A stretch of 10,185 nt of DNA from Alphaproteobacteria bacterium (GCA_005882415.1 VBAE01000045.1:1402-11586); one strand, 5' to 3'. Counted from the stretch's first letter, positions 1 to 7,530 are shown. A program made the numbers and translations. The notes: generated by a model not told the origin, from the sequence alone.

Positions 1-1
1 C

Positions 2-301
2 CACGCCAATCGCCGCCCGATGCACCTGATCAGCGTGTCGAGCCCCCAGGTCCGCCGAATCGAGCTCCACGACAGCAGCATGGAGGGCAATAAGATGCGG
101 ATGGAAATGCTGACCAACCAGCCCTTCGAACGCGACGACATGCGCTTCGAGCCCGGCGGCAAGCACGCGATGCTGTTCGATGTGGATAGGAAGCTTAAGC
201 CCGGGGATAAGATCGCGCTGACGTTTACGTTCGATCCGGCTCCGCCGGTGACGGTGGCCGCGGATGTGGTTGCGGCTGGGGATGAGGAGCCTGGGCGGTA
301 G
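2..301 (+). CDS. PCuAC-family periplasmic copper chaperone, 3' part
   Basis: This is the C-terminal part of a copper-binding protein of the PCu(A)C (DUF461) family. The frame is open to the left edge, so the gene starts outside the window and the first in-window ATG at 20 is internal. Family members bind Cu(I) in the periplasm and help load copper into cytochrome c oxidase or other cuproproteins. Counting from the ATG at 20, the metal motif is visible: His17 in IELHD, ten residues, Met28, twenty residues, then His49-x-Met51 in GGKHAML. This fits the known H-x10-M-x(20-21)-H-x-M ligand pattern. The rest (LKPGDKIALTF, then a beta-rich tail) matches the cupredoxin-like fold. The signal peptide would lie upstream and cannot be seen. 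The gene ends in TAG just before a large inverted repeat and converges on the receptor gene. The family call is secure; the physiological partner is unknown. Confidence 0.82.
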   Translation, partial: HANRRPMHLISVSSPQVRRIELHDSSMEGNKMRMEMLTNQPFERDDMRFEPGGKHAMLFDVDRKLKPGDKIALTFTFDPAPPVTVAADVVAAGDEEPGR

Positions 302-310
302 GGCTTAGCC

Positions 311-394
311 CGTCATTGCGAGCGAAGCGAAGCAATCCAGTGCGGTCTCCGAGGCCCACTGGATTGCCGCGTCGCTTCGCTCCTCGCAATGACG
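311..394. repeat. Large imperfect inverted repeat between convergent genes (REP/MITE-like, possible bidirectional terminator)
   Basis: The left arm (311-342) begins CGTCATTGCGAGCGAAGCGA. The right arm (357-394) ends in its reverse complement, interrupted by a few extra bases, with a 14-base loop. The outer 10 bp (CGTCATTGCG / CGCAATGACG) and inner 11 bp (GCAATCCAGTG / CACTGGATTGC) pair perfectly. The GCGAAGCGA-type core is itself repetitive. From memory, repeats of this family, built on GTCATTGCGAGC and GCAATCCAG, are scattered in many copies through intergenic regions of unrelated bacteria, including sphingomonads. It fills almost the whole gap between two converging stop codons (301 and 405), so it could end transcription from both sides. 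No coding capacity is seen. Its copy number in this genome cannot be judged from one window. Confidence 0.8.
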
Positions 395-404
395 GCTTGG
401 GTCT

Positions 405-2819
405 CTAGAACCGCTTCCTCACCGTAATCCCGTACGTCCGCGGGGTGCCGATGTTGAAGCCGAGCCTGGCCCGTCCGCCGCGTTCGCGGTCGAAGGAGAG
501 GAGCGGGTTCTCGTCGAACAAATTCTGGATGTAGGCGGTGACCGAGAGCCCGTTCTTCCAGTTCATGCCGGCGCTCAGATTGACCAGCTGGTAGGACGGG
601 AGCTGGAGGTCGACGATGGTCGCCTCGTTCCCCGTCGCGCCGCCGAAGGGGAGGCCGGAGACGAAGCTGTGCGGATTGCCCTCCTGATCACTCGGCTGGG
701 TGTAGCGGCTTCCGACATGCTGGAAGGAGGCCGAGAAGAAGGCCTCATCCCCGCTCTCGTTGACCGGAACCGTGTAGGTCGCGCTCGCCGCCATCTGGAA
801 TTTGGGAACGGTGGGCAGGCGGTTCCCTTTGCGGATTCCGCCGATCACCGCCCCTGCCCCACTCGTCACCGTCGAATCGAACTCGGCCTCGATGTAGCTT
901 CCGGCGAGCGACAGATCGAGCTCCGGCGTCGGATGGGCCGAAAGCTCGAACTCGATCCCCTGGGTATGGGCCTTGGGCACGTTGAAGACGATGCGCGACG
1001 AGCAGGAGCCCGCGTCCAGAGTCACCTGGAGGTTCGAGATGTCGGTGTAGAAAGCCGCGGCGCTGAAGTTGAGGCCGTGGGCCGCACCCTTGATCCCGGC
1101 TTCGTAATTCCACAGCGTCTCGTCATTATAGCTCTGGTAGCCGCCGAAGATGGTCGCGTCGGAGGGCGTGCACAGCGGCAGGTTCAAGGGATCGTTGACG
1201 CCGCCGAGGCGGAAGCCCTTCGCCGCCTGCGCGTTGATCCGGATATTGTCCGAAACTTCGAAGCTGGCGATGACGCGCGGCGTGAAGCCGTCCGACTTGG
1301 TCTTGTCGGTGCGGTTGTCGCCGTTCGAGAACAGTCCGCCCGACTTGAAGCTGCGCTGCTCGCTGAAGTCGTAATAGCGGCCGCCGGCGGTGAGATCGAA
1401 GCGGCCGAAATCGTAGGTCGCCTCGCCGAAGATGGCCTTCTGCTTGATGTCGTAGGGCAGGTCCGAATTGTAGGGCGAGTTGGCCGGGAAGCCGTTCGCG
1501 GTCGCGGCGGCGGTGCCGGCCCCGAAGCGCGCATCGGTGAAGGCGTCGTAGCCCGGGGTGGGCAGGCGCTGGCGGTAGAAGCGGTCGATCTTCGAATAGA
1601 AGGCGCCGAACACCCATTGCAGCGGTCCATTTCCGGTGGAGCTGAGGCGCAGCTCCTGGCTGAACGTCTCGAGATCGGTGCGGTCGACGAGGTTCGACGG
1701 CAGCGTGACCGCCGCGGTCGGGAAGCCGAGGTCGATCGATACGCTCCCGGTGAGCGCGCTGGCGTCGCGGCTGACCAGGATGTCGCGGTTGATGTAGCTG
1801 GTCACCGAGGTCAGCTCGACTCCGCCGAGCCCAGCGCTTGCGGTCAAATCGGCGAGGAAGGTGTCGTCGGCGAACTTCTCGCCGAGCAGCAGATATTGCT
1901 CGCGCTCGTCGAAATTGACCTTCGGCCTTGTGGTGGTGAACGGGTTGCCGAACAGGTTGTAGATTTCCTGCCGGTTGAAGCCGTTGGCGCGAACCTCCTG
2001 ATAGACGACGCGCGGCGTGATGCTGATGTCCGGCGTCGGCTGGAACAGGATGGCGAGTCGCCCGCCCGTCCGCCGGCCGTCGTTTACGTCCTGCTTGACC
2101 GTGCCGCCCTCGCCGAGCGCGTTGACGAAGCCGCCATACCAGGTCTGGTAGCCGACCGCGCGGACCGCGACGGTTTCGGAGAGGGGGACGTTGATCGCGC
2201 CCTTCAGATGCCCGCCGAAATCGTCGCCGTCGACGAGGTTCACATTGCCTTCGACCACGCCTTCCATCCTGGCGGTGGTCGGCTGGTTGGTGATGTAGCG
2301 CAGCGTTCCGCCGACCGAGCCCGAGCCGAACAGGGTGCCTTGCGGCCCGCGAAGGGTCTCGACCCGATTGAGGTCGAACAGGTCGAGGTCCGGGGTGAAC
2401 AGCGACAGCGAGATGACCGATTCGTCGAGATAGACGCCAACCTGTTCCTTCACGCCCGGCTGGTCGCGGACGATCTGGCCGGCGGAGACGCCGCGGATCG
2501 ACACCTGGCTCTGGCCCGGCCCGAGATTCTGGACGGCGAGGCCGGCGACGTTGCGCGACAGGTCCTCAATGTTGCCGGCGCCGGTGCGCTCGATATCTTC
2601 CTCGGTCTGGGCGTTGATCGAGAAGGGAACTTCGAGAAGCGTCTGCTCGCGCTTGCTGGCGGTGACGACGATCTCGTTCTCGTCCTGGCCGGCGGCGGCC
2701 GCGGCACCGGTGTCGGTCTGGGCCGAAGCCGGCGCGGCCAAGGACACCGAAGCGAAGAATGCGGTTCCGGCCAGGAACGCGGCCCTGCGGACGTGATTCG
2801 GCTGAAGATTGCGCGCCAT
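405..2819 (-). CDS. TonB-dependent outer-membrane receptor
   Basis: This is an 804-residue TonB-dependent receptor, importing a ligand through the outer membrane with energy from TonB-ExbB-ExbD. A signal peptide covers about residues 1-33 (RR, a hydrophobic stretch, then ASA before Gln34). A TonB-box-like EIVVTASKR lies at 49-57. The plug domain runs to about 185 and contains VSIRGV and the family hallmark LRGPQGTLFG at 156-165, followed by GGTLRYITNQP. The remaining 600 or so residues form the beta-barrel, with alternating aromatic strands such as FGAFYSKIDRFY and AKGFRLGG, and end in the C-terminal Phe (VRKRF) recognised by the BAM complex. The ATG at 2819 is chosen because the signal peptide starts there and a purine-rich AGGGGGG precedes it; a TTG at 2879 would add 20 residues ahead of the signal. 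The ligand cannot be read from sequence. Divergent transcription from an exported oxidoreductase and peptidase suggests an organic amine or peptide rather than a simple siderophore, but this is inference. Confidence 0.93.
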   Translation of the reverse strand: MARNLQPNHVRRAAFLAGTAFFASVSLAAPASAQTDTGAAAAAGQDENEIVVTASKREQTLLEVPFSINAQTEEDIERTGAGNIEDLSRNVAGLAVQNLGPGQSQVSIRGVSAGQIVRDQPGVKEQVGVYLDESVISLSLFTPDLDLFDLNRVETLRGPQGTLFGSGSVGGTLRYITNQPTTARMEGVVEGNVNLVDGDDFGGHLKGAINVPLSETVAVRAVGYQTWYGGFVNALGEGGTVKQDVNDGRRTGGRLAILFQPTPDISITPRVVYQEVRANGFNRQEIYNLFGNPFTTTRPKVNFDEREQYLLLGEKFADDTFLADLTASAGLGGVELTSVTSYINRDILVSRDASALTGSVSIDLGFPTAAVTLPSNLVDRTDLETFSQELRLSSTGNGPLQWVFGAFYSKIDRFYRQRLPTPGYDAFTDARFGAGTAAATANGFPANSPYNSDLPYDIKQKAIFGEATYDFGRFDLTAGGRYYDFSEQRSFKSGGLFSNGDNRTDKTKSDGFTPRVIASFEVSDNIRINAQAAKGFRLGGVNDPLNLPLCTPSDATIFGGYQSYNDETLWNYEAGIKGAAHGLNFSAAAFYTDISNLQVTLDAGSCSSRIVFNVPKAHTQGIEFELSAHPTPELDLSLAGSYIEAEFDSTVTSGAGAVIGGIRKGNRLPTVPKFQMAASATYTVPVNESGDEAFFSASFQHVGSRYTQPSDQEGNPHSFVSGLPFGGATGNEATIVDLQLPSYQLVNLSAGMNWKNGLSVTAYIQNLFDENPLLSFDRERGGRARLGFNIGTPRTYGITVRKRF

Positions 2820-2830
2820 GAAAACCCCCC

Positions 2831-2853
2831 TGTTTCGTTGGCAGGCCGAAACA
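2831..2853. promoter_or_regulatory. Perfect 7-bp inverted repeat, candidate operator of the receptor gene
   Basis: TGTTTCG (2831-2837) and its exact reverse complement CGAAACA (2847-2853) are separated by nine bases. The dyad sits just upstream of the receptor start. It overlaps the candidate -10 box and the expected transcription start, where a repressor would act. It could alternatively form a short hairpin in the leader mRNA. No regulator gene lies in the window, so the binding protein is unknown. Confidence 0.35.
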
Positions 2854-2879
2854 ATGTCCCAGCCGCTCCCCTGTGACAA
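2851..2879 (-). promoter_or_regulatory. Candidate sigma-70-type promoter for the receptor gene
   Basis: On the minus strand, TTGTCA (2879-2874) differs from the -35 consensus TTGACA at one base. It is followed after exactly 17 bases by CATTGT (2856-2851), a weak -10 with three of six consensus bases. Transcription would start near 2844, giving a leader of about 25 bases. The spacing and the -35 are good and the -10 is poor, so confidence is low. Confidence 0.3.
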
Positions 2880-2896
2880 CCGTGGCCGGGGCGTCC

Positions 2897-2935
2897 TTGC
2901 CGGAAAGCGGCAACACTGTTGCGGATCAGTAACAG
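2897..2935. promoter_or_regulatory. Overlapping dyads in the divergent intergenic region
   Basis: Three dyads share bases here: TTGCCG/CGGCAA (2897-2902 with 2908-2913), GCAACA-C-TGTTGC (2910-2922, a perfect 13-base palindrome) and CTGTT/AACAG (2916-2920 with 2931-2935). The first two cannot form as hairpins together. The cluster lies midway in the 179-bp gap between divergent genes, a usual place for a shared operator. A TTGACG at 2939-2944 could be a -35 for the rightward genes, but no convincing -10 follows. Confidence 0.3.
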
Positions 2936-2998
2936 ACGTTGACGGCGGGGCGGCGGGCGGGGAAAGCTGGCGCGTCTTGGGTTGGGGGGGAAAAGGAG

Positions 2999-4162
2999 AT
3001 GGCGCAGATCACCCGGCGATCCGCACTGAAGGCCGGCGCCGCAGCCACGCTTGCAGCAGGCGTCGGGGGACCGGCCATGGGCGCATCCGGCGCCTGGGAC
3101 GTGGTCGTGATCGGCGCCGGCGTGTTCGGCGCCTGGACCGCCCGCAACCTCCAGCGGCTCGGACGGCGGGTCCTGCTGCTCGACGCCTGGGCGCCCGCCC
3201 ATGCCCGCGCCTCCTCGGGCGGCGAGTCGCGGCTGAGGGCGGAGCTGCCGCTGTTCCACAAATCGGGCATCCTGTTCTTCTTCCCGACGCGGGAGGAGTA
3301 TGTCGCGAAGACGATCGAGGTCCACCGCCGGCTGAAGCTTCCCACAGCGGTTCTCGACCGGCGGGCGATGCGGCGGCAATTCCCCCAGATCGATTTCGAC
3401 GATATCGAGATCGGCGTCTACGAGCCCGAGTTCGGCTGCCTGATGGCGCGCCGCGCGGTGCAGAGCGTGGTCTCCGAGTTCGTCGAAGCGGGCGGCGAAT
3501 ATCGCCGGGCGGCGGTGAAACCGGTCGGCGGCGGCGACGGGACGCTTCGGCGCATCGAGACGTCCGACGGGGAGAAGATCGAAGCCGGCCAGTTCGTCTT
3601 CGCCTGCGGGCCCTGGCTTCCTAAGCTGTTCCCGGATCTGCTCGGCACCCGCATCTTCCCGACCCGTCAGGAAGTGTTCTTCTTCGCGCCCAGCCCGGGC
3701 GACGACCGCTTTTCCGTAGGGAATTTCCCCGGCTGGGCCGACTTCAACGGCGGCGACATCTATTACGGCTTCCCCGATCTCGAAGGCCGCGGAGTCAAGA
3801 TCGCCCACGACCAGCACGGGCCGCCGATCGACCCGGACGTCGGCGACAGGCGCTACACGGAAGGCTCGCTGGCGGAGGTGCGGGGGTTCATGGAGAGGCG
3901 CTTCCCCGCCCTTGCGGGGCGGCCGCTCAACGAGGCGCGGGTCTGCCAATATGAGAATAGCGCCAATGGCGATCTGCTGATCGATTACCACCCGAAGCGG
4001 CCGAACCTGCTTCTGCTCGGCGCGGGCTCCGGCCATGGGTTCAAGCACGGGCCGGCGGTCGGGCGATACGCCGCGCAGCTCCTCACCGGGTCGCTTCCGG
4101 AAGTCGAGCCGCGCTTCTCGCTTGCTTCGAAGGGCGAGCGGCAGGATCGCTCCGTCCACTGA
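2999..4162 (+). CDS. Tat-exported FAD-dependent oxidoreductase, sarcosine oxidase/DAO family
   Basis: This 387-residue flavoenzyme resembles monomeric sarcosine oxidase and N-methyl amino acid oxidases, which oxidise secondary or primary amines with FAD. A Tat signal opens it: TRRSALK at 5-11, a weakly hydrophobic Ala/Gly stretch, and AMGA near 26-29, predicting export of the folded flavoprotein. The Rossmann motif is GAGVFG at 39-44. The ASSGGESRLR stretch (71-80) corresponds to the flavin-contacting SSHG-x-x-R segment. Cys316 in RVCQYENS aligns with the cysteine that covalently holds FAD in monomeric sarcosine oxidase, and GSGHGFKHGPAVG at 343-355 is the matching C-terminal FAD loop. The ATG at 2999 is chosen for the Tat signal; AGGAG directly abuts it and a run of seven G lies about eight bases upstream. 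A TTG at 2939 gives an unlikely extension. Compared with the family, about 28 residues are missing after residue 80, so activity is uncertain. The M16 peptidase gene follows after 46 bp. Confidence 0.88.
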   Translation: MAQITRRSALKAGAAATLAAGVGGPAMGASGAWDVVVIGAGVFGAWTARNLQRLGRRVLLLDAWAPAHARASSGGESRLRAELPLFHKSGILFFFPTREEYVAKTIEVHRRLKLPTAVLDRRAMRRQFPQIDFDDIEIGVYEPEFGCLMARRAVQSVVSEFVEAGGEYRRAAVKPVGGGDGTLRRIETSDGEKIEAGQFVFACGPWLPKLFPDLLGTRIFPTRQEVFFFAPSPGDDRFSVGNFPGWADFNGGDIYYGFPDLEGRGVKIAHDQHGPPIDPDVGDRRYTEGSLAEVRGFMERRFPALAGRPLNEARVCQYENSANGDLLIDYHPKRPNLLLLGAGSGHGFKHGPAVGRYAAQLLTGSLPEVEPRFSLASKGERQDRSVH

Positions 4163-4208
4163 AAGCCCTCACTCGACTTTGCCGCCGGAGCCTTTACCCT
4201 TGGCGGCG

Positions 4209-7031
4209 ATGAAAGCCCCTAAGTTCCTGATTTGCGCGGTTTTGGCCTGCCTCGCCGCGCCGCTCGCGGCGGAAGCCCCGATCCCGTCCGATGCCAGGCT
4301 CGCTCCCGACCCGGCGGTGCGCAGCGGCACCCTGCCCAACGGCATGCATTGGTCGGTGATGCAGAATGCGACGCCCGCCAAGGCGGTGTCGATCCGCCTG
4401 GCGATGGACGTCGGCAGCTATCAGGAGGAGGAGAAGGAGCGCGGCTTCGCCCATTATATCGAGCATATGACGTTCCGCTCGACCCGGGACGCGCCCGAGG
4501 GCTCGCTCGACACCCGCTTCGCGAAATACGGGATCGCGCTCGGCCGCGACCAGAATGCGGCGACCTCTCTCGTCTCGACCGTCTACCGGGTCGACCTCCC
4601 GTCCAACGGAAGCGAAGGGGTGCGCGCCATCCTCGCCTGGATGCGCGGGGCCGCCGACGGGGTGCTGTTCACCCCCAAGTCGGTCGACCTGGAGCGCGGG
4701 GTTGTGATGGCCGAGAAGGAGGCGCGCAACTCGCCCACCGCCGAGATGCAGCTCGCCTTCGCCAAATTCCAGGGCCAGGGCCTGCGGTCCGGCAATCGCG
4801 AGCCGATCGGCACCGAGGAGACGCTTCGCGGCGCCACCGCCGCCGGCCTCCAGGCCTTTTACGACCGCTGGTACCGGCCGGAGAACGCGACCCTGGCCAT
4901 CGTCGGCGACGCTCCGGTCGAGGAGCTGGAGCGGCTGGCGAAGGAGTATTTCGCCGACTGGAAAGGCCGCGGCCCCGCCGGGGTGCAGCCCACTCCGCCG
5001 CCGCTGCCCAAGCGCGGCCCGGACGCGCTCACCGTCTCAAGCGCCGTCCTCCCGACCGCGACCGGCGCCTGCCGGATGTCGCCTTCCACCCCCGACAAGA
5101 GCGCCTCGCTGGAGCGGTTCCGGCGCGACATCTATTCCGTCCTCTGGCCGCAGATCTTGAACAAGCGCCTCGGCTATGCGGTGAGCGCCGCCGGATCGCC
5201 TTTGCTCGGCGCCTCGGTCGGCGTCAGCCGCGAGCTTCCCGACGCCGCCACCGCCTGCCTCACCATCCTCCCCGTCCAGGGCAAGTGGAGAGATGGCCTC
5301 GACGCCGGCCATGACGAGCTCCGCCGCTTCGCCGCCGCGGGGCCGACCGAGACCGAGACGGTCGACGCGATCGAGACCATCCGCTCGCGGCTGCGCGCCC
5401 AGCTCTACCAAGGCTCGACCCGCAACAGCATCGTCCTCGCCGAACTCCTCACCGACTCCGCGCTGAGCGGCCGCGTGATGCAGTCGCCCGAAGACACGAT
5501 GCGCAGCTTCGAGACGGCGGTGGCGGGGATCACCTCCGCCGATATCAAGCGTGCCTTCGAGCGCGACTGGTCCGGCAACGGCCCGCTGCTGGTCGCGGTC
5601 GCCCCAAAGGCGCCGGCCAAGCAGGAGCTGCTTGCCGCCTGGAACTCGAACGAGCGCGCCGCCCCGCTCGCCGCCTATGCCGACCGGGCGCAGCCGCAAT
5701 GGCTCTACACCGATTTCGGCACGCCCGGCACGGTGACCAGCCGGGCGACCATCGCCGACCCCGGCTTCGTCCGCCTGACCTTCGCCAACGGCACGGTCCT
5801 GAACTTCCGCCGTACCGACTTCGAAGCCAGCGCCGTCGATATCCGCCTCCGCTTCGGCCAGGGCGAGCGCGTCCTCGCCAAGTCCGACCGCTTCAAATAC
5901 GCGCTCGCCGCCGAGCTCTTCCCGTCGGGCGGCCTCGGCAAGATGGATTACGACCAGATCGGGTCCGCCTTCACCAATTCGACCTGGGGCTTCTCGCTCA
6001 ACGTCGAATCGGACGCTTACACGATCGCCACCAGCACCCTCGCAGTCCAGGTCCCGGGCGAGATGCAGCTTCTCGCCGCTTACATGACCGACCCCGGCTT
6101 CGGCCGCCTGATCGACGACAAGCTGCCGACCGCCCTCGACCTCTATTACCGCGTCGCCGCGACCGATCCCAACGCGGTCGCCGCCCTCGCCTTCGAGAAA
6201 GCCGTCTTCCCCGACCAGCTCTCAATGCCTCCGCTCGCCGAGGTCCAGGGCCTCCGCGCCAAGGATTTCGACCGCATGCTGCGCCCCGCGCTGCTCAACG
6301 CCCCGGTCGAGGTGACGATCATCGGAGACATCTCCGAAGAGAACGCCGTCCGATCCGTCGCCCAGAGCTTCGGCGCCCTCCCCGCGCGGAAGCCGCTGCG
6401 CCCGCCGACCGGCCCCGGCCCCTACCGCCGCTTCCCGGCAGTGCTTCCCAAGCCGGTCGACGCCTTCCATTCCGGCCCCGCCGACAAGGCCGCCGCGCTG
6501 ATGGTCTGGCCGCTCTACACCGCCAGCTCGGCCCGCCGGCACGAGGAATATGCGATCTCGCTCCTCAGCACGATCTTCCAGAACCGCCTCCTCCAGCGGC
6601 TCCGGGTCGAGATGGGCAAGACCTATTCGCCCTCGATCGAAAACCGGATGATCGACGCCTCCGACCAGGGCTATCTCGCCGCCTCGATGGAAACCGCGCC
6701 CGCGGACATCGACGCGGTGGTGAAGGCCGCCCGCGCCGTCGCGGCCGAGCTTGCGAGCGGCAGGATCGACCAGCAGGAAGTCGACGCCGCCCGCGAGCCG
6801 GCGATCGCCGAGCGGATCCAGGCCCGGCGCAGCAATTCCGCCTGGGCCGGAATCGTCTCCCAGTCGATCCGCCATCCGGAGGCGCTTGACGAGCTGTTCC
6901 GCTTTGACGAGCAGTTGAAGGCGGTGACTTTGGCGGATGTGCGCAAGGCGGCCTCGACATGGCTGTCGCACGCGCCGATGGTATCGACCGCGCGGCCCCG
7001 TCCTTCGGGCACGGTGGCCTCGCGCCGTTGA
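4209..7031 (+). CDS. Periplasmic M16-family zinc metallopeptidase (PqqL/pitrilysin-like)
   Basis: This 940-residue protein has the size of two-lobed M16 peptidases such as pitrilysin and E. coli PqqL, which enclose and cut peptides. A signal peptide covers about residues 1-23 (KFLICAVLACLAAPLAAEA), so it should act in the periplasm. The inverted zinc motif HYIEH gives His82, Glu85 (catalytic) and His86, and Glu169 in MAEKEARN is the likely third zinc ligand. The WYRPENATLAIVGD stretch is typical of the first lobe's end. The C-terminal lobe carries Arg799 and Tyr806 (R-x6-Y in RVEMGKTY), matching the substrate-binding Arg/Tyr pair known in insulin-degrading enzyme, and it lacks a second zinc site as expected. 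The start is uncertain by three codons: the ATG at 4209 has no good ribosome site, whereas an in-frame TTG at 4200 lies nine bases after GGAG (4187-4190). It is probably cotranscribed with the oxidoreductase. Confidence 0.92.
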   Translation: MKAPKFLICAVLACLAAPLAAEAPIPSDARLAPDPAVRSGTLPNGMHWSVMQNATPAKAVSIRLAMDVGSYQEEEKERGFAHYIEHMTFRSTRDAPEGSLDTRFAKYGIALGRDQNAATSLVSTVYRVDLPSNGSEGVRAILAWMRGAADGVLFTPKSVDLERGVVMAEKEARNSPTAEMQLAFAKFQGQGLRSGNREPIGTEETLRGATAAGLQAFYDRWYRPENATLAIVGDAPVEELERLAKEYFADWKGRGPAGVQPTPPPLPKRGPDALTVSSAVLPTATGACRMSPSTPDKSASLERFRRDIYSVLWPQILNKRLGYAVSAAGSPLLGASVGVSRELPDAATACLTILPVQGKWRDGLDAGHDELRRFAAAGPTETETVDAIETIRSRLRAQLYQGSTRNSIVLAELLTDSALSGRVMQSPEDTMRSFETAVAGITSADIKRAFERDWSGNGPLLVAVAPKAPAKQELLAAWNSNERAAPLAAYADRAQPQWLYTDFGTPGTVTSRATIADPGFVRLTFANGTVLNFRRTDFEASAVDIRLRFGQGERVLAKSDRFKYALAAELFPSGGLGKMDYDQIGSAFTNSTWGFSLNVESDAYTIATSTLAVQVPGEMQLLAAYMTDPGFGRLIDDKLPTALDLYYRVAATDPNAVAALAFEKAVFPDQLSMPPLAEVQGLRAKDFDRMLRPALLNAPVEVTIIGDISEENAVRSVAQSFGALPARKPLRPPTGPGPYRRFPAVLPKPVDAFHSGPADKAAALMVWPLYTASSARRHEEYAISLLSTIFQNRLLQRLRVEMGKTYSPSIENRMIDASDQGYLAASMETAPADIDAVVKAARAVAAELASGRIDQQEVDAAREPAIAERIQARRSNSAWAGIVSQSIRHPEALDELFRFDEQLKAVTLADVRKAASTWLSHAPMVSTARPRPSGTVASRR

Positions 7032-7050
7032 GGCATTGGGGAGGGCAGAC

Positions 7051-7481
7051 ATGGCAGCGCCGATCGACAGCTTCCGATCATCGACCCTGGGCTGGCTTCG
7101 CGGCGGGGTCCCTGGCCGATCCTGTTAAGCGCCCTAGCCTTCCTGATCCTCGCCTGGAAATGGCTCGAGAACATGGCCGCCCGCTACGACCTGTGCGAAG
7201 ACCGCCTGATCATCCGCCGCGGGATCCTGAACAAGAGCCTCGACGAGGTCGAGCTCTACCGCGTCAAGGACATCCGCCTCGATTTCAGCCTGATCAACCA
7301 ATGGGCCGGGATCGGCTCCATCACCCTAACCTCCAGCGACGAAACCACCCGCTCAGCGCCCCTCATCCTCCGCCACGTCGAGCAGGCGGCGACCCGCCGC
7401 GAACGCATGCGCGACCTCGTCGACCAGGCAAGACAACGCCGCCGGGTGCGCGAGGTCGACATGGTGCACGAGGATATGTGA
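7051..7481 (+). pseudogene. Bacterial PH-domain (YdbS/YdbT-like) membrane protein, frameshifted
   Basis: The original product would be about 143 residues: a short N-terminus, one membrane segment, and a bacterial PH domain (bPH_2, formerly DUF304). The ATG at 7051 is preceded by GGAGGG at the right distance and begins MAAPIDSFR, but that frame stops at 7126-7128. The neighbouring frame is open from 7032 and continues the protein smoothly: IIDPGL, then the membrane helix WPILLSALAFLILAWKWLE, then YDLCEDRLIIRRGIL and the core VELYRVKDIRLDF. Inserting one base near 7077 joins the two halves as SFR-IIDPGL. The second frame has no ATG, GTG or TTG before 7173, where a start would lose the membrane helix. 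The PH part itself is intact, so the indel is either recent or a sequencing error. It lies 19 bp after the peptidase gene, probably in the same transcript. The role of these small PH proteins is not established. Confidence 0.8.
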
Positions 7482-7530
7482 AGGCGGGACATTCACCGCT
7501 TTTCAACTGCCTTCCTGCCAGTGTTCGACA

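Noticed and set aside
669..2876. 735-codon open frame on the plus strand, antisense to the TonB receptor
   Set aside because: Its product is low-complexity, rich in Arg, Ala and Glu, with no recognisable domain, and it is an exact shadow of a well-supported receptor gene; GC-rich third positions keep such frames open.
2820..2879. Upstream TTG start for the receptor
   Set aside because: It would put 20 extra residues ahead of a normal signal peptide and would overlap the candidate promoter; the ATG at 2819 has a purine-rich ribosome site.
2450..4159. 569-codon minus-strand frame spanning the receptor 5' end and the oxidoreductase
   Set aside because: It crosses a divergent promoter region and opposes two genes with clear family motifs; it has no domain of its own.
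4232..5314. 360-codon plus-strand frame inside the M16 peptidase gene
   Set aside because: Arg/Pro-rich shadow in another frame of a gene with intact zinc and substrate motifs.
5699..6889. 396-codon plus-strand frame inside the M16 peptidase gene
   Set aside because: Same kind of Arg/Pro-rich shadow; the peptidase frame is continuous through the whole stretch.
7051..7128. A genuine 25-codon small protein
   Set aside because: Its first residues continue naturally into the PH-domain protein after one added base, and the end of the short frame (VPGRSC) has no coding character.
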